DNA from: Desulfobulbaceae bacterium
GTDB lineage: Bacteria > Desulfobacterota > Desulfobulbia > Desulfobulbales > Desulfocapsaceae
DNA: 38,833 nucleotides
Reading direction: 5' to 3'
Assembly: GCA_031287565.1 (NCBI GenBank)
Contig: JAITSS010000047.1
Span: forward strand, 1 to 38,833
Shown: one piece after another, positions 1 through 9,979 of the stretch
Numbering within the stretch: the stretch's first letter is position 1
How the letters are laid out: each line of letters opens with the position of its first letter
Made by a program: the position numbers and the translations under genes
The notes under the pieces: generated by a model
Seen by the model: the letters and a program-made list of their open reading frames with translations, nothing else
Told to the model about the DNA's origin: nothing
Database searches by the model: none

Positions 1-38
1 GGCGGGAGAGGGGAGAATTCATGTATGGGTTGTGTAGA

Positions 39-66
39 GTAGGGACACGGCGCGCCGTGTCCCTAC
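39..66. repeat. 28-bp perfect palindrome
   Basis: Bases 39-52 are the exact reverse complement of bases 53-66, with a CGCG centre. As a transcript it would form a hairpin with almost no loop. No T-run follows, so it does not look like an intrinsic terminator. It resembles the dispersed GTAGGG...CCCTAC palindromes found between genes in many genomes, but copy number cannot be judged from one window. Confidence 0.75.
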
Positions 67-92
67 GACAGGCGCGGTGGGCCGCTACCGCC

Positions 93-176
93 GTCATGCC
101 CGCACGTTTTTAGCGGGCATCCAGAAGAGGATATTGCGCAAGCGACAATATGGATTCCCGCTTGCGCGGGAATGAC
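93..176. repeat. 84-bp REP/MITE-like element made of two inverted hairpins
   Basis: The element begins GTCATGCCCGC (93-103) and ends GCGGGAATGAC (166-176), so its ends are inverted repeats with one mismatch. Each end pairs with an inner arm: 113-123 for the first hairpin and 151-161 for the second. The second hairpin has a perfect 8-bp stem, 154-161 with 166-173, and a TTGC loop. Between them an ATATTG/CAATAT pair (131-136, 146-151) forms a third small stem. This is the layout of the common proteobacterial GTCATTCCCGC repeat family, a non-autonomous element whose function is uncertain. Confidence 0.7.
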
Positions 177-247
177 AGAAGAAGGCGCGGGAATGGAATG
201 ACACATTCAGATTTTCGGCAAGTAATGACAGTGCTTCACGCGCCACA

Positions 248-1597
248 TTAACGATCCCCTTGGCATGCCAGCTGACAAAGTTCATCAGCCATGGCCGTGA
301 TTTCATCGAGGTTTCGCCCTTCAACCATAACCCGGATCACCGGTTCAGTACCGGATAGCCGCACCAGGATACGCCCTTCCTCACCCAATTTAGCCGTCAT
401 TTTCGCCTGAGCGTCGCTGAAACCGGCGATATGCTCGACGGCGATTTTTGTGGCGGTGCGGACATTCTTCAGCACCTGTGGATAGCTCTCCATACAGAGT
501 GCCAGTTCTGAGAGCGGTTTGTTCCGTTTGTTCATAATCGACAGCAGTTGCAAAGCGGCCAGGATGCCGTCGCCGGTGGTGATATGGTCAAGAAAGACCA
601 GATGACCCGACTGCTCGCCGCCGAAGGAATATCCATTTTTACGCATACATTCAACAACATAGCGGTCGCCAACCGCCGTCCGGACTAAGCCGCCGCCCAA
701 ACGTTTCATCGCCACTTCCAGGCCCATGTTCGACATGACGGTGGCGACCAGCGTCTTTTTCTTTAACTGACGCTTCTTCATCAATTCTTCGGCGCAAATG
801 GCCATGATATGGTCGCCATCGACAATCTGGCCGTGTTCATCGGCGACAATCAGCCGGTCGCCATCGCCATCCAGGGCCAGGCCGATATTCGCGCCGACTT
901 CTTTGACCTTCGCGGCCATGACTTCCGGATGCAAAGCGCCGCAATCGCGGTTGATATTTTTGCCGTCCGGCTCGGCGGCTAAAACCGTGACCTTCGCGCC
1001 CAATTCCTCAAAAACAAAAGGAGCGACTCCGTAGGTCGCGCCGTTGGCGCAATCGAGGACAATGTGCATTCCGTCCAGGGTCATCTGCCGTGGGAAGGTA
1101 TTTTTCAGGAAGACGACATAGCGGCCGCGGGCGTCGTCGATGCGCACGGCCTTGCCGACCTCTTCCGCCACCGGGCGCAAGGCCGCCATTTTCTGCGAGA
1201 AGATCAGGTCTTCAATATCCAACTCGGTTTCGTCAGGCAATTTGAAGCCGTCGCCGGAAAAAATCTTGATGCCGTTATCCTGAAACGGATTGTGCGAAGC
1301 TGAAATCACCACGCCGGCGTCGGCGCGCATCGAGGTCGTGATGAATGAGATGCCAGGCGTCGGCAACGGCCCAACCAAAAGCACATCGACGCCCATCGAG
1401 CACACGCCAGCGGCCATGGCCTTTTCAAGCATGTAGCCGGAAAGCCGCGTATCTTTGCCGATAACGATGCGGTGGCGGCGCGGCTTGTTTTTCACTAAAA
1501 AGGCGATGGCGCGGCCAACCTGCATGGCGATTTCAATGGTCATCGGGTAGACGTTGGCCACGCCACGAATGCCGTCAGTTCCGAACAGCTTTCTCAT
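248..1597 (-). CDS. glmM: Phosphoglucosamine mutase GlmM
   Basis: GlmM converts glucosamine-6-phosphate to glucosamine-1-phosphate in the cytoplasm, feeding UDP-GlcNAc for peptidoglycan and LPS. The 449-aa protein opens with [12 protein letters not shown] and carries the phosphoserine loop ISASHNP (Ser101), the metal loop DGDGDR (243-248), the sugar loop GGEQSGH and the C-terminal phosphate loop [10 protein letters not shown]. Its length is normal for the family. I chose ATG 1597 because family members start at this motif and GGA lies 4 bases upstream. A GTG at 1615, overlapping the cdaR stop, and an ATG at 1606 are alternatives. It is the last gene of the cdaA-cdaR-glmM operon. In Firmicutes CdaA, CdaR and GlmM physically interact, and the same linkage is likely here. 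Confidence 0.97.
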   Translation of the reverse strand: MRKLFGTDGIRGVANVYPMTIEIAMQVGRAIAFLVKNKPRRHRIVIGKDTRLSGYMLEKAMAAGVCSMGVDVLLVGPLPTPGISFITTSMRADAGVVISASHNPFQDNGIKIFSGDGFKLPDETELDIEDLIFSQKMAALRPVAEEVGKAVRIDDARGRYVVFLKNTFPRQMTLDGMHIVLDCANGATYGVAPFVFEELGAKVTVLAAEPDGKNINRDCGALHPEVMAAKVKEVGANIGLALDGDGDRLIVADEHGQIVDGDHIMAICAEELMKKRQLKKKTLVATVMSNMGLEVAMKRLGGGLVRTAVGDRYVVECMRKNGYSFGGEQSGHLVFLDHITTGDGILAALQLLSIMNKRNKPLSELALCMESYPQVLKNVRTATKIAVEHIAGFSDAQAKMTAKLGEEGRILVRLSGTEPVIRVMVEGRNLDEITAMADELCQLACQGDR

Positions 1598-1611
1598 ATT
1601 TTCCATGGAGT

Positions 1612-2655
1612 TCACTTTTTCTTGCTGTTGGAAGCGGCGTTTGGCGGCGGTGTTTTGCCGCTCGCCGTCGGCGCGACGACCAGCGGCGCGACCGGCGGCG
1701 GATGTAAGAGGCGAACAACCGAGGGGAAGATGCTGATTACTTCCACCTTCAGGCCGTTTTGTTCCTTCGGCGTCGCGGTTAGACGCGCCGTTTCTCCATC
1801 TGGATTCAGGGTGGCGCCCAAAGTGATCAACGAGTGCGGGTCAACCGCCTTGCGGACAAGCGCCTGCGGCACCCGCAACAGCACGTCCGCCCGCGCTGGA
1901 CTGACTTTTTGCTTGACGCCGTCGAGAACCAGATTGATTTCGACGCCGGAAGCGACTTTTTCCACGGTCTTGACGCTGACCCGAATACCGGCGGTGACCG
2001 AGGTATCGCCAATCAATTCGACGATGCCGGGCGCGAGATCAAGCGGCGCCTGGATCTGTTTCGATTCTTTCAGGCCGGAAAGATCGATGATTTTCGTGCG
2101 CAATTCTTCTACCTGCGACAAAACCGTATCCGGCCCGGTGATGGTGATGCCGCTCGGCTCCATAGTCAGGCCATCGAGCTGAAAACCGGTGGCGACTTCG
2201 CCCTTGGTCACGGGAACCACCGGAAAATATTTCTGCGCCAGTTTATCTATGGATAAAAGGATGGAGGCTGGCTGCACCCGCAGCACGCTAATGCCGCGTG
2301 GCGCCGGAATCGAATCGGTATCGTTATTGATGACAAAGGTGCCGGGCTGGGCGTTGGCCAGGTTGACCTGGCGCGTGACCGAGCCGCTGGTCATCTTTTC
2401 AATGGCGACTCTGGGGCCGCTGATTGTTACTTCGATTTCGCGTTTGAACTGGCTGGCAATCACCAGGTCACGCGGCAGATTGAGCAACTCAACCGGCACC
2501 ATGACGGTTTTATCCACCACATCCTCGCGCCCGACCATGTGCCACAGGCCAAGGGCGATAAGGACGGAAACCAGACGCAACAGCCACTCGCTGCGCCGCA
2601 GATGATAGAGCAGGCCATGGCCGGTCTTCATTTTATCGGAAACCAGTTTTTCCAT
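1612..2655 (-). CDS. cdaR: YbbR-domain protein, CdaR-like regulator of CdaA
   Basis: A membrane-anchored extracytoplasmic protein of 347 aa. One hydrophobic segment lies near residues 26-43 ([14 protein letters not shown]), followed by several YbbR-type beta repeats of about 80 residues. An example is [21 protein letters not shown], which has the usual V.....G....G......P.....GP pattern. A Pro/Ala-rich, Lys-ended tail closes the protein. CdaR proteins bind and modulate the diadenylate cyclase CdaA, whose gene lies directly upstream. An internal ATG at 2631 would give the more usual 4-base ATGA overlap with the cdaA stop and may be the true start. Neither start has a strong ribosome-binding site, so translational coupling is likely. 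Confidence 0.9.
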   Translation of the reverse strand: MEKLVSDKMKTGHGLLYHLRRSEWLLRLVSVLIALGLWHMVGREDVVDKTVMVPVELLNLPRDLVIASQFKREIEVTISGPRVAIEKMTSGSVTRQVNLANAQPGTFVINNDTDSIPAPRGISVLRVQPASILLSIDKLAQKYFPVVPVTKGEVATGFQLDGLTMEPSGITITGPDTVLSQVEELRTKIIDLSGLKESKQIQAPLDLAPGIVELIGDTSVTAGIRVSVKTVEKVASGVEINLVLDGVKQKVSPARADVLLRVPQALVRKAVDPHSLITLGATLNPDGETARLTATPKEQNGLKVEVISIFPSVVRLLHPPPVAPLVVAPTASGKTPPPNAASNSKKK

Positions 2656-3419
2656 GAGGATGACGACGGTTGATTGCTGATGAAAATGGCGCGCAGGTTG
2701 TTCATCAAGGTTACTTCATCACCCATGGTGGTCAACGCGCCATGGCGGACCAGGGAAATTTCCTGCGTTTCTTCGGAGACGACAACCACCACGGCGTCGG
2801 TCTCTTCGGAAATGCCAATGGCGGCGCGGTGGCGGGTGCCGTAGCGCTTGTTGATGTAGGGATTCTGTGTCAAAGGCAGGATGCAGGCCGCCGAATGAAT
2901 CCGCCCTTTATTGACGATGACGCCGCCGTCGTGCAAGGGCGACACCGGCATAAAAATGGAAATCAGCAATTCTTTCGTCAGATGCGCGTCAAGGACGAAG
3001 CCGGATTCGACAAATTCGCTTAAAGCCGTGTCACGCTCCATGACGATCAAGGCGCCGATTTTGCGCTTTGACAGATACTGGGCGGCGCGGACGATCTCAT
3101 CCAGGTCTTTTTCTAACACTCCAGTACCGCCATGAAAAGGGGTGCGGCCAACCTGGGTCAAGGCCCGACGAATGTCCTGCTGAAAGACGATGATGACAAT
3201 TAACAGCAGCGAACTGAAGAAGGTCTGCATCAACCACATCAGCGTCGCCAGATCAAACACGCGGGCGACAAAATACACAACAATCAGGACGCAGATGCCA
3301 GCCAGCATCTGAAGCGAGCGGGTGCCGCGGACAATGCTAATCAGCTGGTAAACGATGAAGGCGACGATGGCGATGTCAAGGACATCCTGCCAGCGAAACA
3401 ATTCGGTCAGGGTGGTCAT
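2628..3419 (-). CDS. cdaA: Diadenylate cyclase CdaA (DAC domain)
   Basis: CdaA makes cyclic di-AMP from two ATP. The 263-aa protein begins TTLTELFRWQDVLDIAIV, has three hydrophobic segments within about residues 15-85, then the DAC catalytic domain. The conserved motifs are SPLHDGGVIV (DGG replaces the more common DGA) and GTRHRAAIGISEETDA (RHR). I took ATG 3419 because CdaA proteins usually start just before RWQDVLDI; the longer frame opens only at TTG 3458. It heads the operon with cdaR and glmM. Cyclic di-AMP generally controls osmolyte and potassium balance, and no receptor is visible in this window. Confidence 0.95.
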   Translation of the reverse strand: MTTLTELFRWQDVLDIAIVAFIVYQLISIVRGTRSLQMLAGICVLIVVYFVARVFDLATLMWLMQTFFSSLLLIVIIVFQQDIRRALTQVGRTPFHGGTGVLEKDLDEIVRAAQYLSKRKIGALIVMERDTALSEFVESGFVLDAHLTKELLISIFMPVSPLHDGGVIVNKGRIHSAACILPLTQNPYINKRYGTRHRAAIGISEETDAVVVVVSEETQEISLVRHGALTTMGDEVTLMNNLRAIFISNQPSSSSWKNWFPIK

Positions 3420-3482
3420 GCGCGAATGGGGCGAGAAAGATGGGATAATCGGCAACAATCATTTGTTTTTTACGAATGTCCC

Positions 3483-3512
3483 ACTGTACCGGCAAAAACC
3501 GAGGAAATGCAA
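3483..3512 (-). promoter_or_regulatory. Candidate sigma70-type promoter for cdaA-cdaR-glmM
   Basis: Reading leftwards, TTGCAT (3507-3512) and TACAGT (3483-3488) are separated by 18 bases, upstream of the cdaA ATG in the divergent gap with the DUF748 gene. The match to consensus is moderate and it was found by eye only. Confidence 0.3.
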
Positions 3513-3681
3513 ATAGTATCGGGCGTCTTCGTCTGAAATCGACGCGGGCGACGCGGGCGGAAATCGTCTTGAAAAAAAGACCTGCCCAAGGCATAGTGGC
3601 GAACCTTTCCGTGGGCCACCGGTGGCCGTCCGCCGCCATCGCGCGGCACCTGTTTTCTCCCCCTCGCACGCAAAAATCACA

Positions 3682-6600
3682 ATGCCCGAATCAAGCGGTA
3701 ATCCTGACAATATTTCCATACACTCCGGCGCTTCGCAAAAAACCTCACCCTCGACGCTGGCCGAACGGGAGGGTCTTCAGCCGGAACAACGCGGTAAAAA
3801 ATCAACGACCCGCAAAAAACGTGGCGAAGGCCGCGCCGGACATCCGCTCATAGTGGCGATTGTCGTTCTGATCGCGCTCTGCGCCGCCTATTGCCTGGCC
3901 GGTTTTCTGGGCGTTCCCTGGTATTTGCGCCACAGTCTGCCGGAGCTGTTGGCGCACGACCCGCGTCTGGCGCTTGATACGCCAAACATCCGCTTCAACC
4001 CCTTCACCTTCACCCTGGCGCTCGACGACGCGAGCATTCGCGACGACGGGCAACGGATGCTCACGGTCGGCGCGATCCAAGCCAAACTCGACGCCTTATC
4101 ACTATTTCGCTCGCAATTTGTCTGCCGCGCCCTGCGCATCACCGAGCCGCGCCTGGAAGCGGTGCTGGGCGAGGACAACCGCTATAACCTGCGGCGTCTG
4201 TTCGGCGGCAAGACGGAAGCGCGACCGGAAAACGACCTCCTGAATCTGGCCGAATTGCCGTTTCGCTTCGCGCTGAACAATGTCGAAATCGACGACGGCC
4301 TGATCCGCTTCACCGATGAACGGCGGCAAAACGAGCATATTCTTGAAAACATCCGTTTGGATATTCCGCATGTCGCCAATATTCCGACCGAAGTTCAATC
4401 GACGCTGGAGCCGCGTTTTTCCGCCGTCTTCAACGGCAGTCCGATTGAGTTGAAGAGTAAATCCGGCCAGATTGGCGGCGGCAAGACCACGGAGTTGGCC
4501 TGCACCATCCGCAATCTAGAAATTAAACGCTATCTCAGCTACTTGCCGATACAATTGCCGCTAGCCGTCACCAAGGGCGGCGCCGAAGGCGACCTGCAAC
4601 TGACCTTTGCGCCGACCGGCGGCGACCTGTCCATTGATTTTCAGTTAAAGCTCATCGACCTCGAATTGGCCGATAACGACAAGCTGGTGACGGTGACAGC
4701 GCCAACCAGTCATCTCGACGGCGTGCTGCGCCCGATGAGCGGCGAAATCGCCTTTCGCAACATCGTCACGCACGGTTTCACGGTCGCCACGCCGGACGGA
4801 TTTCCCTGGCATCTGACGCGGCTGCTTTCAACACCGGGAAACAACGAGGAAAACGGCATATTTTCCCGGCTTTTGGTCAATAATGTCTTGGCTGACGACG
4901 GTTCTTTGCTGCGCCGCGGCGAACGAAAAAGCAGCAGCGAGTGGGACAGCATCGACCTGCGGATCAGCAACTATGCGCGGACAGGCGATGAGAAAAAAAA
5001 TGCGGCCACCGGGAATTATGCGCTGGCCGCCCATCATGTCGAAACCGGAGCGCGGCTGCGCTTCAGCGGTGATTTTATCGGCGGCGCGATGACGGGCGGT
5101 GATCTGTCGCTTGAAGCGATCCCGCTTGCCACCCTCTGGCCGTGGCTCGACCATCCGGAACTGTCCGGCGAAGGCGTCGCCAATATCCAGGCGACCTTGC
5201 GCTTCAGCGATGAGCCTGACGCTAAAGTGAAGAACACCCGTCTGTTTGAAAACGGCCGTCTTGAGGCGAAAAAAACGCGGCTGGGAGACTGGCTCAAGGC
5301 CGAAAGCCTGAAATTGGACGGATTTTCCCTGCGGCAAGCGGAGTTTTCGCTGGGCAAAATCAGCATCGGCGGCGGCGAAACGACCATTGATGTCGCGAAA
5401 ACTCCGGAAATTTTCATGACCGGTTTTCCACGGGTGGAAAACCTTGACTACGACGGCGTGTTGACGCTGAAAGATTCGCGGCGCAAATTGCCGGAGCTGC
5501 GCTTTACCGAGGTGAACATCCAGGCGTCCGACCTGCGCCAGGCCCAGCGTCCGACCGATAAAGACAATGTGCAGGTGCGGGCGAAACTGGGGGACAAGGG
5601 CCGCTTCAACGGCCGTGGCAATGTCGGCGTTTTCCCGCTGAAATTGACGCTACGCAGTGACTTCGACGATATGCCGACGGCGCGGGTTTTGCCGTGGTAC
5701 AGCAAAAACTCCCTGCTGCTCGGCCTCGATTCCTCCTTCAGCGGCAAAGGCAACGTGCTCTTGCCGGGCGCGGCCTTTCGCGGCGAAATTTCCTTTGCCG
5801 CTGGTGTCCTGGCTGACAAAAAAACGCCGTATTTTTCCTGGGATGGTCTGGACCTGTTCGGGATTCGCCTCGACCGCGACAAGCATTCGGCGATCATCGG
5901 TGAAATGGCCATAAGAAAACCGCGATTAAGCGCCACCCTGGATGCCGCCGCGCCCGCCGCCCGCCTCGCCGCCTTCATCACGCGCATCAGTAACGAAGGC
6001 GGCAAAAAGGATGAGGCCACGGCCCTGGAAATCCAGAAAATTTCTGTCAAAGACGGCGCCATTTCCATCACCGACAATCGCCCGCGTCCAGCATGGTCCG
6101 GCGAAATCAGCGCGGTGAACGGCAGTCTCGGCCCCTTCATCACCGACAAACCGACGCAAGCCGCGCCGTTGCGCCTGACTGGTTCTCTGGCTGGCGCGGC
6201 GATCAATCTGAACGGTTCTCTGGCTTTGCTGAACGGCGGCCTTGGCGATTGGCAACTGACGGTCGCCGATGCGCCGATAAAGCAATTCACAAGTCAGGCA
6301 GGAGACGTTTTCGGCATCAGCCAGGACGGTCTCATCAGCCTGGATTTATCCTCAAGCGGCGAAGCGAACAATATCCGTGAAAACGCCGTCTTTCGCGGCA
6401 AAAATCTGACCGTCGCCTCGGCAAAATCGGAAGCCGCCTTGCTCGTGGCGCTTTTAACCAATAAAGATGGAATAATGACCTGGCGTCACGAGGCCCAACG
6501 CCCAGGTGACAAAGCCTTGCCGCCGGTGTTCGAGCGCGGTCTTTCGTCCCTGCGCGAGCTGATAAAAAAGGCGCAAACCGCGCCGTTCGCAGTGGCGGGC

Positions 6601-7158
6601 GAGGAAAACCTGACAAAAAACTCTGGGCTTGAATGCGCGCCCGGTCAAATGAAATTTACTGGCGATAGCCACGCCGTCCTGAGCGAAATCCGCGATTTTC
6701 TTGCCGCTCACCCGCTGTTGGCGCTGGAAGTGATTGGCTGCGCCGGTAGCCTTGAAGATAGTCAGGCATTAAAAAAAGAGCTGGAAGCCGAAGAAAAACG
6801 CCGGGTAGCGAAAGAAAACGCCCGCCGCGCCGCCGCCTGGCAGCAGGAGCTGCGGAAACGCGGCGCGGTCGCAACCGCCAAAGAAGAAGAAACGGATATT
6901 CCGCCGCCGCTACCGCCGCGATTCGCGCCGGTGAAAGCGCAGGCCGTGGTGGTGGATAACGCCATGCTGAAAGATTTGGCCAAACGCCGCGCCGAGTTGA
7001 CGCGCAATATTCTGGTGAACGAACTGGCGGTTCCACCTGAGCGGGCGCTCGTCGGCGCGGCCAAAGTCGAAACCGGCAAAGGCGGTTCGCAGCGTCGCGT
7101 CATCTTCCACCTGACGCCGCTCGCCGCGAAAACCGCCAGCGCCGAGGCGAAAAAATAA
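3682..7158 (+). CDS. Large DUF748 (AsmA-like) envelope protein
   Basis: A 1158-aa protein with a charged cytoplasmic N-terminus (KKSTTRKKRGEGR), one transmembrane helix near residues 53-75, and a very long extracytoplasmic part. The motif NPFTFTLALDDASIRDDG just after the helix is typical of DUF748, as are the repeated beta-strand stretches (LENIRLDIPHV, LDLSSSGEANNI). AsmA-like proteins form long lipid-transfer bridges between the membranes; that role here is inference. The C-terminus has a segment like an OmpA peptidoglycan-binding fold (LAAHPLLALEVIGCAG) interrupted by a charged Glu/Lys/Arg helix, as in other DUF748 proteins. ATG 3682 is chosen over an upstream in-frame GTG at 3622; neither has a clear ribosome site. 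It diverges from cdaA and stands alone. Confidence 0.85.
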   Translation: MPESSGNPDNISIHSGASQKTSPSTLAEREGLQPEQRGKKSTTRKKRGEGRAGHPLIVAIVVLIALCAAYCLAGFLGVPWYLRHSLPELLAHDPRLALDTPNIRFNPFTFTLALDDASIRDDGQRMLTVGAIQAKLDALSLFRSQFVCRALRITEPRLEAVLGEDNRYNLRRLFGGKTEARPENDLLNLAELPFRFALNNVEIDDGLIRFTDERRQNEHILENIRLDIPHVANIPTEVQSTLEPRFSAVFNGSPIELKSKSGQIGGGKTTELACTIRNLEIKRYLSYLPIQLPLAVTKGGAEGDLQLTFAPTGGDLSIDFQLKLIDLELADNDKLVTVTAPTSHLDGVLRPMSGEIAFRNIVTHGFTVATPDGFPWHLTRLLSTPGNNEENGIFSRLLVNNVLADDGSLLRRGERKSSSEWDSIDLRISNYARTGDEKKNAATGNYALAAHHVETGARLRFSGDFIGGAMTGGDLSLEAIPLATLWPWLDHPELSGEGVANIQATLRFSDEPDAKVKNTRLFENGRLEAKKTRLGDWLKAESLKLDGFSLRQAEFSLGKISIGGGETTIDVAKTPEIFMTGFPRVENLDYDGVLTLKDSRRKLPELRFTEVNIQASDLRQAQRPTDKDNVQVRAKLGDKGRFNGRGNVGVFPLKLTLRSDFDDMPTARVLPWYSKNSLLLGLDSSFSGKGNVLLPGAAFRGEISFAAGVLADKKTPYFSWDGLDLFGIRLDRDKHSAIIGEMAIRKPRLSATLDAAAPAARLAAFITRISNEGGKKDEATALEIQKISVKDGAISITDNRPRPAWSGEISAVNGSLGPFITDKPTQAAPLRLTGSLAGAAINLNGSLALLNGGLGDWQLTVADAPIKQFTSQAGDVFGISQDGLISLDLSSSGEANNIRENAVFRGKNLTVASAKSEAALLVALLTNKDGIMTWRHEAQRPGDKALPPVFERGLSSLRELIKKAQTAPFAVAGEENLTKNSGLECAPGQMKFTGDSHAVLSEIRDFLAAHPLLALEVIGCAGSLEDSQALKKELEAEEKRRVAKENARRAAAWQQELRKRGAVATAKEEETDIPPPLPPRFAPVKAQAVVVDNAMLKDLAKRRAELTRNILVNELAVPPERALVGAAKVETGKGGSQRRVIFHLTPLAAKTASAEAKK

Positions 7159-7334
7159 TTTTCATTCACTGCTGTCTCACGAGATTTACCAGAGAGAAAG
7201 TTGAGTGAAAACAGTTGATTGCGGTTTTGGCGCTTTAAGCAGTTCGCTCAAATTATCTTCCAGGAAAAGACCGGTCTGAACCCGGCGCAATATTCTGTAT
7301 ATCGGGAGGATACCGACTTTGGCGAGAAATGGAA

Positions 7335-9872
7335 TCAGCGTTTCCTTGGAAATTTTCTGCCTTGCTTTCGGCGGCCGCCGTGGGGCGGGGCAGGGCGTGG
7401 GACAAAACAAGCGGCCAGCGTCACAAAAACACCGCAACAGGTCAGGAATAGGCCGACCGCGAAGTTTTGTGGCCTGTACACATAACGAACATGCGCCTGC
7501 CCCGACACCGGAATCGCCGGTAAAAATCCGAGATACTCCGATACCGTCACCGCTGCGCCGTTGACATAAGCCGACCAGCCAGGAAATCGCCGCATCGGCA
7601 ACACCAGAAAACCGGCTTGGCCACCAGCGTATTCCAGGCGGAGGTCATGCGCCTTCTCCCTGACCGTTTTTATCTCGTCTTCACGCCAATCCTGGCTGGT
7701 CAGCGTCGGCACGAAATATGCGCCGCCGGGACAGTGACGGTTTTCAATGACCGAAATCGGCTCTTTGAAGCCGTTCCATATGCGATATTTTTGATGAGAA
7801 AGTTGCGGCGGGTCTTGGAAATAGCGCACGACCAGCGAAGCGTTGCGCTCCTGGCCATTGATGCGCAGCGCGTCGCCCTGACGCGGCGCTCTGGCGAGAT
7901 GCAGTTTGAGCTGTTGTCCAGCCGCGCCGTCAAACAACACTTCCAACCAATGAATACCCGCCGGGATACGGACATCCTCGGCAAAATCCGCCAAGACATA
8001 ATTTCGTCCGTTGATGGAATCGAGCGGCGCTACGCCCTGGCCTAAAAGATTCATATCTTGATCATAGAGCCGCAACCGTATCCGCGAGCCAGCGAGAGTA
8101 TTTTTTTCAGGGAGCGGCGCCACTTTGAGATGGATGCCAGAAACCACCAGATCCTCATCGCTGAGAAAGGCTTGCCGGATGCTGGCCTCTGGCAAGGGTG
8201 GCGAGGAAAAATCTTGTTTACCGGCCCATGTCCGTAAAACAGTGTCGTTTTCGCTCAGACGCCGCACCAGAAAATAACGAATTCCCAATTGAGAAAACAG
8301 CGGTGAGGCGAAATCAATATCCTGCCGCAGAAATGACGCCGCCGTCGGCGACCTGTATGGATTATCGACAATCTGTCGCAACAGATTTTTGCCGTCGGCG
8401 TTCATAAAATCGTGAGCGAACCATTCGGGCAGGCCATAATATCCTAACGTTCCGGAGACCAAATAACTGTTGTCGGCGACCACGCTTTGAAAGGGCGAGA
8501 TCGTGTGTTTTATGAGCGAGATGGCCTCGGTTTGCGGGTAAAAATTCTCTTTCTCGGCGACATTATTGAAGCTGTGAAAAACATCAATCTGCGACACCGC
8601 CTGCGAGCAAAACAAGCCGACAAGCACAAGAAACGCGCCGCGCCGCCACCAAATTGCGGCAATTTTCCGCGCCCAAATCAGCAATTGGGCAAAACCAAGG
8701 GCGGCAAGCAGACTGGCCGCGAAATCGATCAAAACCACCAGCCTATTCCATGGGTTTTTGCCGATAAACGGGATATGCCGAATCCAGTCATGCGGCATCA
8801 GACCGAAGGCGATGACCAGGCTGCATAGGGCGATGAGGAAGGAAGCGATGACCGGTATTTTGTATTTTTCGGTCTTGTTGCCGGGTATCCAGGGAACAAT
8901 CAGAGCCAGCGCCGCGAGGCAAGCCGCCAATGGGCCGAGATAAAACGTTTTTCCGATATCGATTGAATCGGTGCCAACAAACAGGCGTAAATCTTTGGGA
9001 AAAGTGAGGTTCGTGCCGCCATGCCGATAGGAAATATCGGTATCGCGCAGGACATCCAGCAAACCAAACAACAGTGGCGCAGTGATCAGAGCGCCGCAAA
9101 TAATAGCGAACGCGGCGCATATAAGCTTCCGCCCGGCATCGCGCTTGTTGTCGCTCAGGCAAAATTCCAGCAGCAGCCAGAGACCCGCCGCATACAATCC
9201 GTAGATGCTGACGGTCGGGAAACCACCAGTGATGAGCAAAACCGTGCTCAATACCGTGGCCGGGAAAAACCAACGGCGACAATCGCCGCTGTCCCATAAC
9301 GACAAGGCCCAAAACAGCCAGGGAATGAATATGGAGGCGCTGACCTGCGGCCAGTAAAACCAGGCGCAGTGAAAGCCGCATAGGGCGTAGAGCGTGCCGC
9401 CGAAAAGCGCCGCCGCCGTCGGCATGTGACGTTTGGCGAACAGATAAAAACCGAATCCGGCAATGACTAATTTAGACAGACAGGCGAAATAAAAACCCAG
9501 CCAATCAGCCTTTAAAAGAGCGAACAGCAAAAAAGACGGAGTGAACACCGAACGAGTGACATCGGTGATGCCGATTCTGCCGCCCGCCGAATAGGGGTTC
9601 CACAAAGCGGGGTCGCCCTGGCGCAGCAGAGTTTTATATTCCTTCCACTGCGGCAAGAGCGCGTCAAGAATGTCGGAGCGCTGAGGGTGCCGCACATTTT
9701 CTTCGCTGATGTTGGCGTCGAAACCGGCAGCGGTACCCAAAAGGTCAACCGGCGCCGAGGTTTCTCCGGCGAAGGGATTGGCGCCCAAGGCGAGGACGGC
9801 GAGAACGATATAGTAGAGAAAAACAATTGGGTTTTTATATAAGCCTGCGAAACTCATCGTGATTTGTATCAT
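7335..9872 (-). CDS. YfhO-family multi-spanning membrane protein
   Basis: About 845 aa. The first roughly 430 residues are mostly transmembrane helices (FLYYIVLAVLALGANPF, GGTLYALCGFHCAWFYWP, FLVLVGLFCSQAV). A large exterior domain follows, with jelly-roll-like strands, and a final helix near the C-terminus (FAVGLFLTCCGVFVTLAACF). This is the layout of YfhO proteins, GT-C-fold membrane enzymes that act on polyprenyl-linked sugars in cell-wall polymer glycosylation; the substrate here is unknown. ATG 9872 is preceded by GGAAGAGG; an upstream TTG at 9890 is less likely. A perfect TATAAT reading toward this gene lies at 9941-9946, but no good -35 sits at standard spacing. It diverges from a GT4 glycosyltransferase, consistent with a shared glycan role. 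Confidence 0.85.
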   Translation of the reverse strand: MIQITMSFAGLYKNPIVFLYYIVLAVLALGANPFAGETSAPVDLLGTAAGFDANISEENVRHPQRSDILDALLPQWKEYKTLLRQGDPALWNPYSAGGRIGITDVTRSVFTPSFLLFALLKADWLGFYFACLSKLVIAGFGFYLFAKRHMPTAAALFGGTLYALCGFHCAWFYWPQVSASIFIPWLFWALSLWDSGDCRRWFFPATVLSTVLLITGGFPTVSIYGLYAAGLWLLLEFCLSDNKRDAGRKLICAAFAIICGALITAPLLFGLLDVLRDTDISYRHGGTNLTFPKDLRLFVGTDSIDIGKTFYLGPLAACLAALALIVPWIPGNKTEKYKIPVIASFLIALCSLVIAFGLMPHDWIRHIPFIGKNPWNRLVVLIDFAASLLAALGFAQLLIWARKIAAIWWRRGAFLVLVGLFCSQAVSQIDVFHSFNNVAEKENFYPQTEAISLIKHTISPFQSVVADNSYLVSGTLGYYGLPEWFAHDFMNADGKNLLRQIVDNPYRSPTAASFLRQDIDFASPLFSQLGIRYFLVRRLSENDTVLRTWAGKQDFSSPPLPEASIRQAFLSDEDLVVSGIHLKVAPLPEKNTLAGSRIRLRLYDQDMNLLGQGVAPLDSINGRNYVLADFAEDVRIPAGIHWLEVLFDGAAGQQLKLHLARAPRQGDALRINGQERNASLVVRYFQDPPQLSHQKYRIWNGFKEPISVIENRHCPGGAYFVPTLTSQDWREDEIKTVREKAHDLRLEYAGGQAGFLVLPMRRFPGWSAYVNGAAVTVSEYLGFLPAIPVSGQAHVRYVYRPQNFAVGLFLTCCGVFVTLAACFVPRPAPPHGGRRKQGRKFPRKR
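7388..7395 (+). other. KOPS-type octamer, plus strand
   Basis: GGGCAGGG on the plus strand within the 3' end of the yfhO-like gene, about 7.0 kb left of the dif site and pointing toward it. Confidence 0.5.
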
Positions 9873-9979
9873 CCTCTTCCGTATTCCCAAATCGGCGGCG
9901 CGCGGGTATCCTGTCCGGAAACATAATTTTTCAGCCGCCCATTATATGAGCGACAATCCATCTCGCCGCAACAAATTTT

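Noticed and set aside
39-66. Intrinsic terminator for glmM
   Set aside because: The palindrome is over 180 bases past the stop and lacks a following U-tract on either strand.
5448-6290. Open frame of 280 codons opposite the DUF748 gene
   Set aside because: Its Ser/Arg/Pro-rich translation is typical of an antisense shadow.
7186-7437. Frameshifted continuation of the yfhO-like gene on the minus strand
   Set aside because: The frame overlaps the 3' end of the gene, but I see no family similarity to support a joined product.
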